Assembly: GCA_020026115.1 (NCBI GenBank)
Contig: JAHHQY010000003.1
Location: forward strand, 1-64,000
Length of the DNA stretch: 64,000 nt
Source: Actinobacillus sp.
GTDB lineage: Bacteria; Pseudomonadota; Gammaproteobacteria; Enterobacterales; Pasteurellaceae
Reading direction: 5' to 3'
A program made the position numbers and the translations under genes. Positions 60,432 to 64,000 of this stretch are shown one piece after another (position 1 is the first letter of the stretch; each line of letters opens with the position of its first letter). The notes under the pieces are model-generated. The model searched no databases. It was not told the origin of the DNA and saw only the letters and a list, made by a program, of their open reading frames with translations.

Positions 60432-61311
60432 GGTGCTGACGTATCAAACATGGTTACAAAAAGCCGTAGCGAAGCTAACGGAGAAAAATGCGCAAGAAGC
60501 GAAAGTGGATGCGTATTTTTTGCTTTCTTTTGTAACGGGGAAAAACCGTGCGAGTTTGTTGGCTTTTGCTGAAACGCCTTTAAGCAATGCGCAAGAAACG
60601 CAACTTAATCAGCTTTTAATGCGTCGATTACAAGGCGAGCCAATGGCTTATATTTTAGGTGAGCGAGAATTTTGGTCACTAAATTTAGCCGTTTCGCCTG
60701 CGACATTAATCCCACGCCCAGATACAGAAGTGTTGGTGGAAACAGCCTTAGAAAAAAGCCAAGATTTCGCTAAAAAAGAATTGCGCATTTTAGATCTTGG
60801 AACAGGAACGGGGGCCATTGCATTAGCTTTGGCAAGTGAATTACCTAAAGCGCAAGTTTTTGGGGTGGATTTTCAAGCAAAAGCCGTTGAATTAGCGCAA
60901 GAAAACGCGAAACGCAACCAGTTAACTCAAGTGAAATTTTGGCAAAGTGATTGGTTCTCAGACGTTTCGGGTGAATTTGAGTTGATTGTGAGCAATCCGC
61001 CTTACATTGATGGTGAAGATTGCCATTTATCGCAAGGCGATGTGCGTTTTGAGCCTTTAACGGCTTTAGTTGCGCAAGAAAACGGTTATGCAGATTTACG
61101 CCATATTATTCAGCAAGCGCCACAATATTTAACGGCGCAAGGCTGGCTTTTGTTGGAACATGGTTTTGAACAAGGGCAGGGCGTAAGAGAGATTTTTCGT
61201 CAACAGGGTTGGCAAAATATTCAAACCATAAGAGATTACGGTGCCAATGAGCGTGTCACTTGTGGACAAATGACGGCAAATTTGAAAAAAGGAAACAACA
61301 ATGCAAAATAA
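60424..61311 (+). CDS. prmC: Release factor glutamine methyltransferase PrmC (HemK)
   Basis: A 295-residue enzyme methylating the GGQ glutamine of RF1 and RF2. SAM motif ILDLGTGTGAIALALA (about residues 121-136) and the catalytic NPPYI (in VSNPPYIDGED) are present. It is slightly longer than E. coli PrmC (277). It overlaps prfA and kdsA at its ends, indicating tight coupling. Confidence 0.96.
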   Translation: MLKVLTYQTWLQKAVAKLTEKNAQEAKVDAYFLLSFVTGKNRASLLAFAETPLSNAQETQLNQLLMRRLQGEPMAYILGEREFWSLNLAVSPATLIPRPDTEVLVETALEKSQDFAKKELRILDLGTGTGAIALALASELPKAQVFGVDFQAKAVELAQENAKRNQLTQVKFWQSDWFSDVSGEFELIVSNPPYIDGEDCHLSQGDVRFEPLTALVAQENGYADLRHIIQQAPQYLTAQGWLLLEHGFEQGQGVREIFRQQGWQNIQTIRDYGANERVTCGQMTANLKKGNNNAK

Positions 61312-62152
61312 AAGCATTTTTTTAGATGACATCGAAATTAACAACGAAAAACCTTTCGTTTTATTTGGTGGCATGAACGTGTTAGAAAGTCGTGATATGG
61401 CGATGCAAGTCTGCGAAAAATATGTAGAGGTTACGCAAAAATTAGGCGTGCCTTATGTATTTAAAGCCTCTTTTGATAAAGCAAATCGCTCATCGGTTTA
61501 TTCTTATCGCGGTCCTGGTATGGAAGAAGGATTAAAAATTTTCCAAGAATTGAAAGATCAATTCGGCGTGAAAATTATTACCGATGTGCATGAAATTCAT
61601 CAATGCCAGCCTGTGGCAGATGTGGTGGATGTGATTCAATTACCTGCATTTTTAGCGCGTCAAACCGACCTTGTGCAAGCGATGGCGAAAACAGGTGCGG
61701 TAATTAACGTGAAAAAACCACAATTTTTAAGTCCAGGTCAAATGGGGAATATTGTAGAAAAATTCCAAGAATGCGGTAACGACAAGGTGATGTTGTGTGA
61801 TCGTGGTACAAACTTTGGTTATGACAATTTAGTCGTGGATATGCTGGGCTTTAATGTGATGCGTAATGTATCCAAAGGTTGCCCGATTATTTTTGACGTG
61901 ACTCATTCTCTACAATGTCGCGATCCTTTTGGCTCGGCATCCGGTGGACGTCGTGCGCAAGTGACAGAATTAGCGCGCGCAGGTTTGGCCGTAGGTATTG
62001 CAGGGTTGTTCTTAGAAGCACACCCAAATCCTAATCAAGCAAAATGTGATGGGCCAAGTGCTTTACCATTAGATAAATTAGAACCTTTTATTGCCCAAAT
62101 GAAAGCCGTTGATGACTTAGTGAAAAGTTTCTCTGTGTTAGAAACTCAGTAA
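61301..62152 (+). CDS. kdsA: 3-deoxy-8-phosphooctulonate synthase
   Basis: A 283-residue KDO-8-phosphate synthase, condensing arabinose-5-phosphate and PEP for LPS inner core. The FKASFDKANRSSVYSYRGPG, DVHEIHQCQPVADVVDVIQLPAFLARQTDL (two joined blocks), KKPQFLSPGQM and DVTHSLQCRDPFG segments are typical. It overlaps prmC by 11 bases. In this window it feeds the same LPS pathway as opsX. Confidence 0.97.
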   Translation: MQNKSIFLDDIEINNEKPFVLFGGMNVLESRDMAMQVCEKYVEVTQKLGVPYVFKASFDKANRSSVYSYRGPGMEEGLKIFQELKDQFGVKIITDVHEIHQCQPVADVVDVIQLPAFLARQTDLVQAMAKTGAVINVKKPQFLSPGQMGNIVEKFQECGNDKVMLCDRGTNFGYDNLVVDMLGFNVMRNVSKGCPIIFDVTHSLQCRDPFGSASGGRRAQVTELARAGLAVGIAGLFLEAHPNPNQAKCDGPSALPLDKLEPFIAQMKAVDDLVKSFSVLETQ

Positions 62153-62163
62153 GGAAAAATCAA

Positions 62164-62193
62164 TGAAAAGCCTGAATTTTTCAGGCTTTTTTT
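62164..62193 (+). terminator. kdsA terminator
   Basis: AAAAGCCTGAA / TTCAGGCTTTT stem followed by T residues, 14 bases after the stop codon. Confidence 0.88.
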
Positions 62194-62207
62194 TATAGAA
62201 ATAAAAA

Positions 62208-62236
62208 AACTCGCACCGAAATTTCGGCGCGAGTTT
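62208..62236. terminator. Inverted repeat pair beyond aspA
   Basis: AAACTCGCACCGAAA (62208-62222) and TTTCGGCGCGAGTTT (62222-62236) are almost back to back, the tightest pair in the window. As RNA the loop would be about 3-4 bases. It lies 25 bases past the aspA stop codon on the minus strand. Confidence 0.75.
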
Positions 62237-62260
62237 AATTTTAATTTAAAGCAAAGGGTC

Positions 62261-63676
62261 TTATTTATTTAATTTTGCTTTGTAAGTTGGGTTCATTAAG
62301 TTTTCCACAGAAAGAATATCATCTAATTCTTGTTCGGTTAAAAGACCCATTTCTAAAACAACTTCACGTACGCCTTTACCGGTTTCTGCGCAAGTTTTAC
62401 CAATGATGTCGCCGTTGTGGTGACCGATAAATGGATTTAAGTAAGTAACGATACCGATTGAATTTAACACATAGTTACGGCAAATATTTTCGTTTACGGT
62501 AATGCCATCGATACATTTATCGCGTAAGTTTACACAAGCGTTACCTAAAATGCTTAAGCTTTCAAACATAGCTTGTCCGATAACCGGTTCCATAACGTTT
62601 AATTGTAATTGACCTGCTTCAGCGGCCATAGTAACTGTGGTGTCGTTACCGATAACTTTAAAGCAAACTTGGTTGACAACTTCAGGAATTACAGGGTTTA
62701 CTTTAGCCGGCATAATTGAAGAGCCAGCTTGTAATTCTGGTAAGTTGATTTCATTTAAGCCAGCGCGAGGACCAGAAGAAAGTAAACGTAAGTCATTACA
62801 AACTTTAGAAAGTTTCACCGCTGTGCGTTTTAATGCGCTGTGCATCATAACGTAAGCACCGCAATCAGAAGTCGCTTCAATTAAGTTTTCAGCTAATTTG
62901 CAAGGGAAACCAGTAATTTCAGCTAAATATTTAACGGCTAATTCAGAATAACCTGCAGGCGCATTTAAGCCCGTACCGATAGCTGTTGCCCCTAAGTTAA
63001 CTTCAAGTAAATATTCCGCAATGCGATTTAAGTTACGAACTTCTTCGTCTAAAAGAACAGAGAATGCTTTAAATTCTTGACCAACAGTCATTGGCACCGC
63101 ATCTTGTAATTGAGTGCGTCCCATTTTTAAAACTTTAGCAAATTCTTCTGCTTTTGCATCGAAACCAACTTTTAAGTATTGGATTTTTTCAATTAATTGA
63201 AGAACGCTCATATAAACCGCTAAACGGAAACCAGTAGGGTAGGCGTCATTGGTAGATTGGCTTGCGTTAACGTGGTCGCAAGGGTCGATATATTGATATT
63301 CCCCTTTTTTGTGGCCTAAAATTTCTAAGGCAAGGTTAGCGACAACTTCATTGGCATTCATATTAACGGAAGTTCCTGCGCCACCTTGGAAAACGTCGGT
63401 TGGGAATTGATCTAAACATTTGCCTGTATTTAAGATTTCATCACAAGCTTTGACAATTGCGTCGGCCACATTTTGTGGAATGGCGCCTAATTCACCATTT
63501 GCTAATGCCGCAGCTTTTTTTTCCATTACCATGCCACGAACAAAAGCCGGTACATCAGAAATTTTCACATCAGAAATGTTGAAATTTTCTTTTGCACGTA
63601 AAGTATGAATGCCCCAATAAGCATCAGCCGGTACTTCACGTTTGCCTAGTAAATCTTCTTCAATACGCATGTTCAT
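62261..63676 (-). CDS. aspA: Aspartate ammonia-lyase
   Basis: A 471-residue fumarase/aspartase superfamily enzyme converting aspartate to fumarate and ammonia, providing fumarate for anaerobic respiration. RIEEDLLGKREVPADAYWG, QGGAGTSVNMNANEV, the STNDAYPTGFR block and the catalytic loop AGSSIMPAKVNPVIPEVVNQ are present. The C-terminus is a few residues shorter than E. coli (478). ATG 63676 has AAAGGA 7 bases upstream; GTG 63679 and ATG 63670 are alternatives. Confidence 0.96.
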   Translation of the reverse strand: MNMRIEEDLLGKREVPADAYWGIHTLRAKENFNISDVKISDVPAFVRGMVMEKKAAALANGELGAIPQNVADAIVKACDEILNTGKCLDQFPTDVFQGGAGTSVNMNANEVVANLALEILGHKKGEYQYIDPCDHVNASQSTNDAYPTGFRLAVYMSVLQLIEKIQYLKVGFDAKAEEFAKVLKMGRTQLQDAVPMTVGQEFKAFSVLLDEEVRNLNRIAEYLLEVNLGATAIGTGLNAPAGYSELAVKYLAEITGFPCKLAENLIEATSDCGAYVMMHSALKRTAVKLSKVCNDLRLLSSGPRAGLNEINLPELQAGSSIMPAKVNPVIPEVVNQVCFKVIGNDTTVTMAAEAGQLQLNVMEPVIGQAMFESLSILGNACVNLRDKCIDGITVNENICRNYVLNSIGIVTYLNPFIGHHNGDIIGKTCAETGKGVREVVLEMGLLTEQELDDILSVENLMNPTYKAKLNK

Positions 63677-63775
63677 CACTATGTCCTTTGTTAATTGTGT
63701 TTAAATCGCCGCTTGTACTTCAAAGCGAACCAAAAAAAAGAATGGCTTGAAAGGCTGTTCTTTCGTTGTGCGGGC

Positions 63776-63818
63776 ATTATAAAAAACTCACTTATAAAAA
63801 AACGTGATCAAGATCACT
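63776..63818 (-). promoter_or_regulatory. CRP site and -10 of aspA
   Basis: CGTGATCAAGATCACT (63803-63818) contains the perfect palindrome GTGATC-AA-GATCAC. Minus-strand TATAAT (63781-63776) puts the start near 63769 and CRP at about -41.5 (class II). E. coli aspA is also CRP-activated. Confidence 0.78.
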
Positions 63819-63878
63819 TTTTTTACCTTATTTCACAAGGATTTATTTAATTTTTGTTATTAGATTTTTTAATGCATT

Positions 63879-63887
63879 CGCACCGAA
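63879..63887 (+). repeat. Single copy of the CGCACCGAA repeat
   Basis: TTCGCACCGAAAAAAAGG lies 32 bases before the heat-shock -35 in a divergent promoter region, unpaired. Confidence 0.6.
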
Positions 63888-63918
63888 AAAAAGGAAGGAT
63901 TTTTTTTCAAACTTTATG

Positions 63919-63946
63919 CTTGAAAGTGCAGAAAACCGCCCCATAT
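63919..63946 (+). promoter_or_regulatory. Sigma-32 heat-shock promoter of groES
   Basis: CTTGAAA (63919-63925), 13 bases, CCCCATAT (63939-63946) matches the RpoH consensus CTTGAAA-N11-16-CCCCATnT exactly. It lies about 35 bases before the groES start. Confidence 0.9.
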
Positions 63947-63988
63947 TTGCCTTCATTATTTTTATGAACAAACAAAAGGAAAGAGAAA

Positions 63989-64000
63989 ATGAATATTCGT
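63989..64000 (+). CDS. groES: Start of co-chaperonin GroES (partial)
   Basis: ATG-AAT-ATT-CGT encodes M-N-I-R, the usual GroES N-terminus, cut by the window edge. The sigma-32 promoter, AAAGGA ribosome site and the aspA neighbour (as in E. coli aspA-groES region) support the call. Confidence 0.82.

Larger units (their letters stand above)
63677..63988. other. 312-bp divergent intergenic region between aspA and groES
   Basis: It holds the aspA CRP-dependent promoter, one repeat copy (63879-63887) and the groES heat-shock promoter. No ORF. Confidence 0.6.

Noticed and set aside
1..64000. Mobile elements, CRISPR arrays, prophage, restriction or defence systems
   Set aside because: No regularly spaced direct repeats, transposase or integrase ORFs, or terminal inverted repeats were seen. 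Gene content is core and syntenic throughout.

Overview
The window is a gene-dense, syntenic stretch of a gammaproteobacterial chromosome that looks like Pasteurellaceae. Reasons: AT-rich codon usage (TTA, AAA and TTT heavy), a ponA/comA divergent pair followed by rlmJ, the prfA-prmC-kdsA cluster, focA-pflB, aspA/groES, a long TatB, and protein sequences that resemble Haemophilus and Pasteurella families. I see no prophage, insertion sequence, integron or CRISPR array. The genus cannot be named from the sequence alone.

Layout. 1-7 kb: end of an unknown gene, yhhQ behind a likely preQ1 riboswitch, ubiE-ubiB, tatABC, a small membrane protein and the heptosyltransferase opsX. 7-12.4 kb: MscS-type channel, hpt, a candidate Fur-controlled small RNA, pmbA, darP, rnhA and dnaQ. 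12.4-16.4 kb: two tandem tRNA-Asp genes and a metal-complex ABC importer operon (binding protein, permease, ATPase) ending in a methyltransferase, with a ModE-like site at its promoter. 16.4-20 kb: yggU, yggT, corA, a DUF406 protein, yggL and trmB. 20-31 kb: central metabolism and salvage (phosphosugar mutase, tpiA, gltS, nupC, deoB, deoD) and gyrA. 31-38 kb: the competence/type IV pilus operon comE-C-B-A, divergent from ponA, then rlmJ. 38-47 kb: paeA, maeB, an ABC exporter, ybaN, smrB, mobA, yihD, dsbA and maoP. 47-54.6 kb: pflB, focA, prfB with its programmed frameshift, lysS and aroG. 54.7-64 kb: manXYZ-yobD-manA, prfA-prmC-kdsA, aspA and the first four codons of groES behind a heat-shock promoter.

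Physiology. The genes fit a facultative fermenter living on host sugars and amino acids: mannose PTS to Man-6-P isomerase, pyruvate-formate lyase with a formate channel, malic enzyme, aspartase feeding fumarate, glutamate uptake and nucleoside salvage. CRP-type sites with class I or class II spacing precede the mutase, maeB, manX and aspA. A CRP-S-like (Sxy-dependent competence) site precedes comA.

Most striking observation. A short motif, CGCRCCGAA followed by an A-rich run (reverse TTCGGYGCG), occurs 44 times by my reading, about 0.7 per kb. It is found on both strands, between genes, inside genes in several reading frames, and as head-to-head inverted pairs that form terminator-like hairpins. 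The two classical Pasteurellaceae uptake sequences (AAGTGCGGT, ACAAGCGGT) are nearly absent. This is the pattern expected of a DNA-uptake signal sequence, but with a core unlike the two variants I know of. It occurs in a genome that carries com genes and a competence promoter in the same window.
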